From: Azoarcus olearius
Lineage (GTDB): Bacteria > Pseudomonadota > Gammaproteobacteria > Burkholderiales > Rhodocyclaceae
Direction: 5' to 3'
Assembly (NCBI RefSeq): GCF_001682385.1
Contig: NZ_CP016210.1
Coordinates: forward strand, 744,001-808,000
Length of the DNA: 64,000 bases
In this document: in pieces, positions 36,395 through 44,785 of the stretch
Position numbering within the stretch: the stretch's first letter is position 1
Layout: every line of letters starts with the position of its first letter
Program-made: the position numbers and the translations under genes
Notes under the pieces: model-generated
What the model saw: only the letters and a program-made list of their open reading frames with translations
Told to the model about the DNA's origin: nothing
Databases searched by the model: none

Positions 36395-38278
36395 ATGACG
36401 TCGGTACGGCAGTGGGCAGCCCGGTTGATCTGGGCGATGCTGGCATGGGCGCTGGCGATCGCGGCGGGGGGCGCACGCGCGGACGACATCGCGCTCGACC
36501 CCGCGCACGGCGAAGTGGACCTGGCGCGGCGCGTCAGCGTGCTGGTGGATGACGGCCGCAGCCTGTCGCTGGAGGCGGCGAAGGCTGCGTTCGCGCGCGG
36601 CGAGGGCGCGCCCGCGGAGCCGGCGCGCGGCGGTGAACTCAATTTCGGTTATCGCGCGGCGGACATCTGGCTGCATTTCAGCGTTGCCGCCGCGGCGCCC
36701 GGCGACGCGCGCTGGCTGCTGGAGGTGGGCTTCCCGTCGCTCGACCGCGTCGAGTTTCATGCCTTCGGCCCCGGCGGCGAAGCCCACCAGGTCGCGGGCG
36801 ATCGCATCGCCTTCTACGCCCGTCCCTGGCAGCACCGCAGCCCGGTTTTCCCCTTGCCGCCGCTGGCGCCGGGCGAACGGCTGGAGGTATACGTAAAGGT
36901 GGCCTCCGAAGGCTCGCTGACCGTGCCGCTCCGGTTGTGGACGCAGACCGCGCTGGGCGCGCGCGACCAGCGCGCCTACAGTGAGGATGCGCTCTACTTC
37001 GGCATGCTGACCGCGCTCGCGCTCTACAACCTGCTGCTGTGGGTGGCGCTGCGCGAACAGGTCTTCCTGCGCTACGTCGGCTTCGTCGCTTCGCTGGCCG
37101 TGGGCTTTGCCGGCCAGACCGGCGCCGGGGGCGAGTTCCTGTGGCCGGCCTGGCCCACCTGGAGCCATCTCAGCTTCCCGGTCGGGATGGCGCTCACCGG
37201 ATTCTTCGGGACGCTGTTCACCCGCAGCTTTCTCGACACCCGCAACACCGTACCCCGGCTCGACCGCTGCCTGGCGGTGGCGGCATGGGTGTTCCTCGCG
37301 GCGGTGGCGGCGCATCTGGTCCTCGGCTACCGCTTCGCGGCCATGCTCACCTCGCTGGCGGGCATCGGCTTCGCCCCCATCGCCGCGCTTGCCGGCGTGC
37401 GCGGCGCGGTGCGCGGCCACCCCGGCGCGCGCGTGTTCCTGCTCGCGTGGGCGCTGCTGCTGGTGGGCGTGGTGGTGATGGCAATGCGCAACTTCGGCTG
37501 GCTGCCGACGGTGTGGCTGACCACCCACGCGATGCAGATCGGCTCGGCGCTCGAAATGCTGTTGCTGTCGTTCGCGATGGCCGACCGCATCAACGTGATG
37601 CGGCGCGAGCGCGAGGCGGCGCGGCAGGCGCTGGTCGATACGCTGCAGGAAGCCGGCCAGCGCCTGGAGCAGAGGGTCGCCGAGCGCACCGCCGAACTGC
37701 AGGCCGCCAACCGCCGCCTGCGCGACAACGAACTCGCGCTGCAACAACTCGCCTTCCACGATCCGCTCACCGGGCTGTACAACCGCGTGATGCTGGAGGA
37801 GCGCATCCGCCACGCGATGCTGCGCGCCGACCGCCAGGACACCCAGCTTGCGGTGCTGCTGCTCGACCTCGACGGCTTCAAGGCGGTGAACGACGGCTAT
37901 GGCCATGCGGTGGGCGACGCCGTGCTGGCCGCAGCGGCAACCCGCATGAAGGCGCAGGTGCGGGCCTCCGACACCGTCGCGCGTTTGGGCGGCGACGAGT
38001 TCGTCGTGGTGCTCGAACCGTTCTCCGGCGAGGACCAGGCGGTGCGCGTCGCCGCCAAGCTGGTCGCCGCGCTCGCCGAGCCGGTGGTCGAATCGGGCGT
38101 GGCCCACCAGATCGGCGCCAGCATCGGCATCGCGCTCTACCCCGCCGACGGCCGCGACGTCGATCAGCTGATCCTCGCCGCCGACCGTGCCATGTACCGC
38201 GTCAAGGCCGCGGGCAAGGGCGGCTGGCGGCGCAACAGCCCCGAACAGGCCGCGCATCCGGCGGGCCTCAGGCCCTAG
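36395..38278 (+). CDS. Membrane diguanylate cyclase with 7TMR-DISM sensor
   Basis: The protein has 627 residues. A signal peptide (about 1-29) leads into a periplasmic 7TMR-DISMED2-type beta domain (about 35-185). Seven membrane helices follow (about 190-405), then a short coiled coil (about 408-450) and a GGDEF domain with GGDEF at 532-536. RASD five residues upstream is an inhibition site. It is likely to make c-di-GMP in response to an extracytoplasmic, perhaps carbohydrate, cue. It begins 8 bp after the PAS-GGDEF-EAL gene, so the two are probably expressed together with partly opposing activities. Confidence 0.9.
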   Translation: MTSVRQWAARLIWAMLAWALAIAAGGARADDIALDPAHGEVDLARRVSVLVDDGRSLSLEAAKAAFARGEGAPAEPARGGELNFGYRAADIWLHFSVAAAAPGDARWLLEVGFPSLDRVEFHAFGPGGEAHQVAGDRIAFYARPWQHRSPVFPLPPLAPGERLEVYVKVASEGSLTVPLRLWTQTALGARDQRAYSEDALYFGMLTALALYNLLLWVALREQVFLRYVGFVASLAVGFAGQTGAGGEFLWPAWPTWSHLSFPVGMALTGFFGTLFTRSFLDTRNTVPRLDRCLAVAAWVFLAAVAAHLVLGYRFAAMLTSLAGIGFAPIAALAGVRGAVRGHPGARVFLLAWALLLVGVVVMAMRNFGWLPTVWLTTHAMQIGSALEMLLLSFAMADRINVMRREREAARQALVDTLQEAGQRLEQRVAERTAELQAANRRLRDNELALQQLAFHDPLTGLYNRVMLEERIRHAMLRADRQDTQLAVLLLDLDGFKAVNDGYGHAVGDAVLAAAATRMKAQVRASDTVARLGGDEFVVVLEPFSGEDQAVRVAAKLVAALAEPVVESGVAHQIGASIGIALYPADGRDVDQLILAADRAMYRVKAAGKGGWRRNSPEQAAHPAGLRP

Positions 38279-38373
38279 CACGGGTCACGAACCGGCTCCT
38301 TGGGAAGCGGCGCCACTGTTCCATAATGGAAGCACGACCGGGGCGCGGCCCCGCGGCAGGCGAGGGCCCACGG

Positions 38374-39234
38374 ATGCGTTTCGATCACGGCAGGGAAAGC
38401 GACAACATCGAGGACCGGCGCGGCGAAGGCGGCGGCGGATTCCGGCTCGGGGGCGGTGGAAAGCTCGGCCTCGGCGGCATCGTGCTGACGCTGGTCGCGC
38501 TTTACTTCGGCGTCGATCCGGCGCTGCTGCTGCAGACCGCCGAGGTCGTGCGCCCGCCGGCGGCGGTCGAGCGGCCCGCCAGCCGCCCGCAGGACGAAGC
38601 GGGGCGCTTTGTTTCGATGGTGCTGGCCGACACCGAGGACACCTGGAGCGACATCTTCAGCGGCGCCGGGCGCACCTACCAGGCGCCGCGGCTGGTGCTG
38701 TTCTCCGGCGTCACGGGCACCGCCTGCGGCACCGGCCAGGCGGCGATGGGTCCGTTCTACTGTCCGGCCGACCAGAAGGTCTATATCGACCTCAGCTTCT
38801 ACGACGATCTGCAGCAGCGCTTCCGCGCGCCCGGCGATTTCGCCCAGGCCTACGTGATCGCCCACGAGATCGGCCATCATGTGCAGAACCTGCTCGGCGT
38901 TTCCGAGCGCGCGCAGCGCGCCCGCGCCCGGCTTTCACCGCGCGAGAGCAATGCGTTGTCGGTGCGGCTGGAACTGCAGGCGGACTGCTTTGCCGGGGTC
39001 TGGGCCCACCACGCCGACCGTTCGCGCCAGGTGCTGGAGGCGGGCGACGTGGAAGAAGCGCTGACGGCGGCCGCCGCGATCGGCGACGACCGCCTGCAGA
39101 AGCAAGCGCAGGGCTATGCGGTGCCGGACAGCTTCACGCACGGCAGCGCGGAACAGCGGGTGCGCTGGTTCCGCACCGGCCTGCAGCACGGCAGCCTGCA
39201 GGCCTGCGACACCTTCGCCGCGCGCTCGCCCTGA
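38374..39234 (+). CDS. YpfJ-type neutral zinc metallopeptidase
   Basis: The protein has 286 residues, close to E. coli YpfJ. A polar glycine-rich N-terminus precedes one membrane helix (about 30-47). The zinc motif HEIGHH is at 164-169, with a downstream ELQADCFAG stretch that supplies the third ligand in this family. The topology is a type II membrane protein with the catalytic domain outside the cytosol. Substrates are unknown. The ATG at 38374 is the usual start; one 48 bp upstream is possible. Confidence 0.88.
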   Translation: MRFDHGRESDNIEDRRGEGGGGFRLGGGGKLGLGGIVLTLVALYFGVDPALLLQTAEVVRPPAAVERPASRPQDEAGRFVSMVLADTEDTWSDIFSGAGRTYQAPRLVLFSGVTGTACGTGQAAMGPFYCPADQKVYIDLSFYDDLQQRFRAPGDFAQAYVIAHEIGHHVQNLLGVSERAQRARARLSPRESNALSVRLELQADCFAGVWAHHADRSRQVLEAGDVEEALTAAAAIGDDRLQKQAQGYAVPDSFTHGSAEQRVRWFRTGLQHGSLQACDTFAARSP

Positions 39235-39255
39235 GCGCACGGCCACCCCGCCTCC

Positions 39256-39732
39256 TCAGCCGGCGAGGCGGGCGAAGGCTTCGACCACCTCCGGCGGTGC
39301 CTGCACCAGCTCCACCAGCACGCCCTCGCCGCCGATCGGGAATTCCTCGTTGCCCTTCGGGTGCAGGAAGGTGATGTCATAGCCCGCGGCGCCGCGGCGG
39401 ATGCCGCCCGGCGCGAAGCGCACGCCCTGCGCTGTCAGCCATTCCACCGCCACCGGCAGATCATCCACCCACAGGCCGATGTGATTGAGCGGGGTCGCAT
39501 GCACCGCGGGCTTCCTCTCGGGATCGAGCGGTTGCATCAGGTCGACTTCCACCTTGAACGGCCCCTTGCCCATCGCGCAGATATCTTCGTCCACGTTCTC
39601 GCGCTCCGAGACGAAGTTGCCGGTGACTTCCAGCCCCAGCATATCCACCCAGAAGGTCTTGAGCTTTTCCTTGCTCGGGCCGCCGATGGCGATCTGCTGG
39701 ACGCCGAGGATCTTGAACGGACGCTGCGACAT
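39256..39732 (-). CDS. VOC-family protein, methylmalonyl-CoA epimerase-like
   Basis: The protein has 158 residues with two beta-alpha-beta-beta-beta modules. Likely metal ligands are Gln (GVQQIAIG), Glu (FKVEVDLMQ), His ([10 protein letters not shown]) and Glu (GVLVELVQ). The C-terminal pattern FLHPKG...[10 protein letters not shown] is close to methylmalonyl-CoA epimerase. It could convert (S)- to (R)-methylmalonyl-CoA, the one step missing between pccAB and mcm 6 kb away. Other glyoxalase-fold activities remain possible. Leftward, a TATAAT-like -10 (39768-39773) sits in an AT-rich patch just upstream. Confidence 0.7.
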   Translation of the reverse strand: MSQRPFKILGVQQIAIGGPSKEKLKTFWVDMLGLEVTGNFVSERENVDEDICAMGKGPFKVEVDLMQPLDPERKPAVHATPLNHIGLWVDDLPVAVEWLTAQGVRFAPGGIRRGAAGYDITFLHPKGNEEFPIGGEGVLVELVQAPPEVVEAFARLAG

Positions 39733-40053
39733 GCGGAACTCCTGCTGAAGTGGATTAAGAATTCATAATTATAGCGGAGTCGAGAACGGCGAAAAGGAGA
39801 AGCGGAACAGACGGCTGGGATCGGAGGGGCGGTATGGAGAAGCCCCAGCACACACCTAACCAAGGCATGCTCGCTCCATGGCGTGAGGAGAACAACGAAA
39901 CGCGCTACCGCCGCTCGCCGGCAAGCTCAAAAGCGTCCCCAATGTTCCCCGCGGCAACGAGGCCTGCGGGCGTGCGCCTGTCGAGAGCGCCGCGCGGGGC
40001 GTGCCCGCCGGGGAAGAAGGCGACGCATGTTCGAGCCCCCAGGGCGAGTTTGC

Positions 40054-40443
40054 GTCGCCGCCCCGGCGGGTGCGTCCCGCGCGGGAAGCCGCAGGCCGCG
40101 AACGTCAGGCGCGGGCACGCTGGCCTTGTTGCCGCGCGCGGGCGGTGGGGTGGAGACGGGGTTGCGTGCGGGCTGGAGGCAATGGGCGGTGCCCCATCCC
40201 CACCCCAGCCCTCCCCTTGAAGGGGAGGGAGTAAAACCGTTCAGCCCGGTAGCGTCCGCTTTTTGCGCCGTCGCCTCGGCGGGTGCGTCACGGGCGGGAA
40301 GCCGCAGGCCAGCGAACGTCAGGCGCGGGCACGCTGGCCTCGTTGCCGCGCGCGGACGGTGGGGTGGAGGCGGGGTTGCGCGGTGGCTGGAGGCAAGGGG
40401 CGGTACCCCATCCCCACCCCAGCCCTCCCCTTGAAGTGGAGGG
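40054..40443. repeat. Two direct repeat units of about 180 bp in a gene-free stretch
   Basis: A unit running from a GGCGGGTGCGTC box through GGAAGCCGCAGGCC, GCGGGCACGCTGGCC and CCCCATCCCCACCCCAGCCC occurs twice, offset by 214 bp (compare 40111 with 40325). The ends of both units match the urtA-urtB element. The flanking sequence, 39733-40531, contains no gene that I can support apart from these repeats and the VOC promoter patch; open frames there are arginine/proline-rich by-products. Confidence 0.75.
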
Positions 40444-40531
40444 TGCGAAAAACCTCAGCGCCGGAGGTTCCGGTTCGTGCGGTCGCCCCGTCGCCCGGTC
40501 ACGTCGGGGGAAGCGGTCGTCGCCTGACCTG

Positions 40532-41263
40532 CTACTCCCAACTCACCTGCGCCGCAAACAGATACCCCGCCCCGTACACCGTCTTGATCAGCCGGGGATT
40601 CTGCGGGTCGTCGTCGAGCTTGCGGCGCAGGCGCGAGATGCGTACGTCGATGCTGCGGTCGAAGGGATCGACGTCGCGCTCGCCCAGCAACTGTTCGCGC
40701 GAAAAAATCTTGTTCGGCCGCCGCAACAGCACCGCCAGCAGGCTCGCCTCGGCGGCAGAGAGATTCACCTCCCGGCCGTCCGGCGCGGTCATGGTCAACC
40801 GCCCGCCGTCGAAGGTCCAGCCGGCGAAACGGGCGACGGTCTTCTCCGCGGCGCTGGTCTCCGGCGGCGCCGAGCGCTGGTAGCGGCGCAGGATGGAACG
40901 CACCCGTGCGACCAGCTCGCGCGGCTCGAACGGCTTGACGATGTAGTCGTCCGCCCCCAGCTCCAGACCGAGCACGCGGTCGGTCACATCGTTGCGGCCG
41001 GTCAGGATCAGCACCGCGCACGGGCTGCCGTCCTGCAGTTCGCGCACCACCTGCATGCCGTCCATGTCGGGCAGGCCGAGGTCGACGATGCACAGGTCGG
41101 GCGTCTGCTGGCGCGCGCGCTGCAGCAACTGGCGGCCCGTCGTCAGATGTTCGCAGCGGAAACCGTACTCGGTCAGGCTGCTGCAGATCAGCCGCGCAAT
41201 GTCCGGCTCGTCCTCCAGGACGAAGATGGTCGGCGGACTGGCCTCGGGTCGGGTCGCACTCAT
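40532..41263 (-). CDS. OmpR/PhoB-family response regulator
   Basis: The protein has 243 residues. The receiver domain is at about 12-125, with acidic residues EDE (18-20) and phospho-acceptor Asp61 in VDLGLPD. A winged-helix DNA-binding domain follows at about 145-240, ending in the typical IKTVYGAGYLF. The start overlaps the stop of the histidine kinase gene as ATGA, so the two form a coupled pair. Targets are unknown. Confidence 0.92.
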   Translation of the reverse strand: MSATRPEASPPTIFVLEDEPDIARLICSSLTEYGFRCEHLTTGRQLLQRARQQTPDLCIVDLGLPDMDGMQVVRELQDGSPCAVLILTGRNDVTDRVLGLELGADDYIVKPFEPRELVARVRSILRRYQRSAPPETSAAEKTVARFAGWTFDGGRLTMTAPDGREVNLSAAEASLLAVLLRRPNKIFSREQLLGERDVDPFDRSIDVRISRLRRKLDDDPQNPRLIKTVYGAGYLFAAQVSWE

Positions 41264-43317
41264 GAGGGTTCGTGCTCCTGCGGCGGATGGATGTTCTGCA
41301 GCGCGGCGGCCAGCGCCGCCTGATCGAAAGGTTTGCGCAACACCGGAATGTCGGCCGGGGGCGGCGTCGGGTTGCCGCTGCTGCTGGCGTAGCCGGTGAT
41401 CAGCAGGATCGGCAGGTCGGGGCGCAGGCGGCGCGCGCGCGCGGCGAGTTCGCGTCCGCCGATGCCGCCGGGCATCACGGTATCGCTGACCAGGATCGCG
41501 ATGTCTTCGACGTTTTCCAGCAGGCTCAGCGCCTCGACGCCGTTCTCGGCTTCGATCACCGGATAGCCGAGCGCCGTGAGCTGCATGCGGATCACCTGGC
41601 GCACCGCCGGCTCGTCCTCCACCAGCAGCACCGGGCCGCTGCGCAGCCGGGGCGGGGCGGCGGCGGGGGCGGACTCGGGCGAGGGAGGCGGCGCCGGCTG
41701 GGTCATCGGCAGCACGAAGCGCACGTTGGTGCCTTCGCCCGGCGTGCTGAGGATGCGGATGTTGCCGCCGGACTGGCGCACGAAGCCATACACCATCGAC
41801 AGGCCGAGCCCGCTGCCGATGCCGAACGGCTTGGTGGTGAAGAAGGGCTCGAACAACCGCGGCAACAGCGCCGGATCGATGCCGCTGCCGGTGTCGGTTA
41901 CGTCGATCTGCACGTAGCTGCCGGCCGGCACCTCGACCAGGCGCGCGATGTCGAGGTCGATCTCGCGCCGCGTCACCGTGATCGTCAACTGGCCGCCTTC
42001 GGGCATCGCATCGCGCGCATTGAGGGCGAGGTTGAGCAGTGCGTTTTCCAGCTGGTGAGGATCGACCAGCGCGTGCAACGGCTCGGCCGGCAGCGCCAGC
42101 CGCACCGTGATGGTTTCCGACAGCGAGCGCTCCAGCAGGTGCGACATGTTCTGCACCAGCGCGCCCACCTCCACCGCGCTCGGCTCCAGCGGTTGCCGGC
42201 GCGAGAAACTGAGCAGGCGCTTGATCAGCTCCGCACCGCGGCGCGAGGCCTGCAGCGCCGGGGCCACGTATTCCGCGCCGGGACCGTCGCCGAGCTGGGT
42301 CTGCAGCGCCGACAGGTTGCCGATGATGATGGTCAGCAGGTTGTTGAAGTCGTGCGCCAGCCCGCCGGTCAGCTGGCCCACCGCTTCCATCTTCTGCGCC
42401 TGCACCAGCGCGGCCTGGTGGGCCTTCTGCTCGGTGATGTCGATCGACAGCACGAAATAGCCCTGGAAGCCGCCCTCGGCCGAAACGTCGGGCACCACCA
42501 CGCTGCGCGCGTGCACCGTCTGGCCGTCGGCGTTCTTGCGCGAATACTCGTAGGTCACGCGCTCGCCGTGGGTGGCGTTTTCCAGATGGGGGGAAATCGC
42601 CGCGTAGGCCCGCGCCCCGAACACCTCGGCGATGCTGCGGCCCACGATCTCTTCCTTGGTGGTGCCGAACCACTGCGCGTAGCTGCGGTTGGCGAACAGG
42701 TAGCGCTGGCTGGCATCCACGTGCGCGATCAGCGCGGGGATGGAGTCGAGGATCAGGCGCAGCCGCTCTTCGCTCTTCGACAGCGCGCCGGCGATGTCGT
42801 CGATGTCGGCCTTGGCGCGCGCCAGGTGTGCGTTGGCTTCTTCCAGCTCGGCGGTGCGGGCGCGCACGCGTTCTTCCAGGCGGCTGTTCTGCTCCTGGAT
42901 CACGGTTTCGTAGCGGCGCTGCTCGGTGATGTCGGTCCACAGCGAGACGAAGCCGAGGTTGGGAATCGGCACCCCGCGGATCGCCAGGATCTTGCCATTG
43001 GGGCGCGCGCGTTCGGCGTAGTGCGGCTGGAAGGAGCGCGCGGCCGCCATGCGCTCGTTCACCAGCCGTTCGAGATCGCCATCGCCGTATTCGCCGCGTT
43101 CGGCGTTGAAACGCACGAAATCCTCGAACGGCGTGCCGACCCGCACCATGGATTCGGGAAAGTCGAGCAGGCGCAGCAGCGCCTTGTTCCAGGTGACCAG
43201 CTTGGGCGCGGCGTCGAACACCGCGATGGCCTGGTCGAGCAGGTCCAGCCCCGCCAGCAGCAGGTCGTAGCGGCGGCGTTGTTCCGGCGTGGGCGAATGG
43301 TCGGCGGGCTTCGCCAT
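41260..43317 (-). CDS. Hybrid sensor histidine kinase (PAS-PAS-HisKA-HATPase-REC)
   Basis: The protein has 685 residues with no membrane helix. A PAS-like domain occupies about 20-135, a coiled coil 135-180 and a second PAS 183-298. The dimerisation helix carries phospho-acceptor His322 in GGLAHDFNN. The ATPase domain has DTGSGI and GSGLGLS, and a C-terminal receiver at about 565-680 has its Asp in VSDTVMPGG. It appears to be a cytosolic sensor that can pass phosphate to its own receiver or to the adjacent OmpR-type regulator. The signal is unknown; the PAS domains could bind a small molecule or sense redox state. Confidence 0.92.
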   Translation of the reverse strand: MAKPADHSPTPEQRRRYDLLLAGLDLLDQAIAVFDAAPKLVTWNKALLRLLDFPESMVRVGTPFEDFVRFNAERGEYGDGDLERLVNERMAAARSFQPHYAERARPNGKILAIRGVPIPNLGFVSLWTDITEQRRYETVIQEQNSRLEERVRARTAELEEANAHLARAKADIDDIAGALSKSEERLRLILDSIPALIAHVDASQRYLFANRSYAQWFGTTKEEIVGRSIAEVFGARAYAAISPHLENATHGERVTYEYSRKNADGQTVHARSVVVPDVSAEGGFQGYFVLSIDITEQKAHQAALVQAQKMEAVGQLTGGLAHDFNNLLTIIIGNLSALQTQLGDGPGAEYVAPALQASRRGAELIKRLLSFSRRQPLEPSAVEVGALVQNMSHLLERSLSETITVRLALPAEPLHALVDPHQLENALLNLALNARDAMPEGGQLTITVTRREIDLDIARLVEVPAGSYVQIDVTDTGSGIDPALLPRLFEPFFTTKPFGIGSGLGLSMVYGFVRQSGGNIRILSTPGEGTNVRFVLPMTQPAPPPSPESAPAAAPPRLRSGPVLLVEDEPAVRQVIRMQLTALGYPVIEAENGVEALSLLENVEDIAILVSDTVMPGGIGGRELAARARRLRPDLPILLITGYASSSGNPTPPPADIPVLRKPFDQAALAAALQNIHPPQEHEPS

Positions 43318-43402
43318 GGCTCTCTGTCTCCCCTCCGCATGCTTTTATTTATCGCGCCGATGGTTGCACATTCGGTCGCGGGCGCAAACCGCGGCGCCCT
43401 TG

Positions 43403-43420
43403 GTTGACGTTCGCGTCAAC
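43403..43420. promoter_or_regulatory. Palindrome upstream of the sensor kinase gene
   Basis: GTTGACG-TTCG-CGTCAAC is an exact inverted repeat with 7-bp arms and a 4-bp centre, 86-103 bp before the kinase start. It lies between the AraC-type gene and the kinase gene, both leftward. It may be an operator, or a hairpin ending the AraC transcript; no T-tract follows. Confidence 0.45.
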
Positions 43421-43466
43421 TGCCGCAGCATAGCCGAAGCGGCGCTTGGCGTCGCTCCATCCACCT

Positions 43467-44489
43467 TCAGTCACCCGCCCTGCGCGGGGCGGCGCGTTCC
43501 CCCAGGCGGCCGCGGAAGCGCTCCGGCGACACCCCGGTCCAGGCCACGAAGGCGCGGTAGAAGGCCGAGGTGTCGGCGTAGCCGAGGTCGGCGGCGAGCT
43601 GCGCGATCGGCTGGCGGGTCTTGGTCAGCCGCGCGAGCGCGATGTCGCGCCGGGTGGCGTCCTTGATGGTGCGAAAGCCGGAGCCTTCTTCTTCCAGCCG
43701 GCGCGCCAGCGTGCGCGGCGACTGGTGCAGGCGGTCGGCCACCTCGTCGAGCGAGAGGTTCTCCGGCAGCGCGTCGCGCAGGATGTCGCGCACCCGGAAC
43801 ACCATCTCGCGGTCGCGCCGGTAGAGCATGGTGATCTTGCCCGGCGCGCCGTCGAGGAAGGCGGCGAGCGCGGCGTCGTCGCGGCGCAGCGGCAGGTCGA
43901 GCAGGTTGGCCTGGAAGCGCGCCACCAGCGCGTCGCCGCCGAAGGACGAGTGCTCGGTATAGACCAGCGCGTAGTCGTCGGCATGTGCCGGGCGGGTGTA
44001 GGGAAAGCGCACCGCGTCCAGCGCCAGCCCGCGGCCGACGAACCAGCAGGCCACGCCGTGCAGCAGGCGCAACAGCCACTCGAAGGCGAACACCCGCGCC
44101 GGGTCGTCGGCGCCGGCGGCGAGCGGGCGCGTTTCGGCAATGCGCAATTCGGCATGGCCGGCGCCGGGTTCGCGCACCACCGTCACCGCCAGATCGGGCA
44201 GCACGATGCGCAGGAAGCGCGCGGCGCGGTCGAGCGCCTCGGCCAGCGAGGCGGCGCCGAGCATGCCGCGGCAGAGGAACTCGAAGCTGCCGACGGGCAT
44301 CCGGGCGGCGAACAGCGCGAAGCCCTCGTCGTCGAGTTCACGCACGATCAGGTTGTACAGCGCCGCGTAGCGGTCAACCGGAATCCGGCTGGCGGAGTCT
44401 GCAAGGCCGACGCCCGCCACGGCGAGCAGCGGCGCCGCATCCAGCCCGCGCCGCTGCAGCCCGGCGAGCATGCCGGTCACGAAACCCAT
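43467..44489 (-). CDS. AraC-family transcriptional regulator
   Basis: The protein has about 340 residues. The N-terminal part (about 10-200) is the arabinose-binding-type domain common in OruR/ArgR-like AraC proteins. The C-terminal AraC double helix-turn-helix is at about 235-335 (LSLDEVADRLHQSPRTLARRL; LGYADTSAFYRAF). It is divergent from icmF across about 300 bp and is thus the best local candidate regulator of icmF, which is inference. The start is uncertain: ATG at 44489 gives a normal length, and an in-frame GTG at 44564 would add 25 residues. Confidence 0.8.
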   Translation of the reverse strand: MGFVTGMLAGLQRRGLDAAPLLAVAGVGLADSASRIPVDRYAALYNLIVRELDDEGFALFAARMPVGSFEFLCRGMLGAASLAEALDRAARFLRIVLPDLAVTVVREPGAGHAELRIAETRPLAAGADDPARVFAFEWLLRLLHGVACWFVGRGLALDAVRFPYTRPAHADDYALVYTEHSSFGGDALVARFQANLLDLPLRRDDAALAAFLDGAPGKITMLYRRDREMVFRVRDILRDALPENLSLDEVADRLHQSPRTLARRLEEEGSGFRTIKDATRRDIALARLTKTRQPIAQLAADLGYADTSAFYRAFVAWTGVSPERFRGRLGERAAPRRAGD

Positions 44490-44785
44490 CGCCACCGTCG
44501 CGCGGTTGCGCGCGGTTTGGCGGTGTTGCCGGGGCGAGGCGGGGGTTGGCGCGGCGGTGCTCACAGGCGTAAAAAACACACTCGAAGCAGAGGGAGAATT
44601 TGGCGGATTTTGCACGATCGTCGTCGGCGGCGGCAATGGCAAAGCGGGGGAGCGGCTTCTACCATTCGGAGGACACACATTATTCAATCCGGCGCCGTGA
44701 CCGTTTCGCACCCGCCGCCCTGCGACAGCTGGGGGCAAACGGTGTCGCGTTCCGCTTGCCGGGGTATCGACACGGGGGAGACACC

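Noticed and set aside
39883-40434. Open frame of 183 residues in the repeat-rich gap
   Set aside because: Its sequence is a translation of dispersed repeats (Arg/Gly/Pro-rich) with no start signal.
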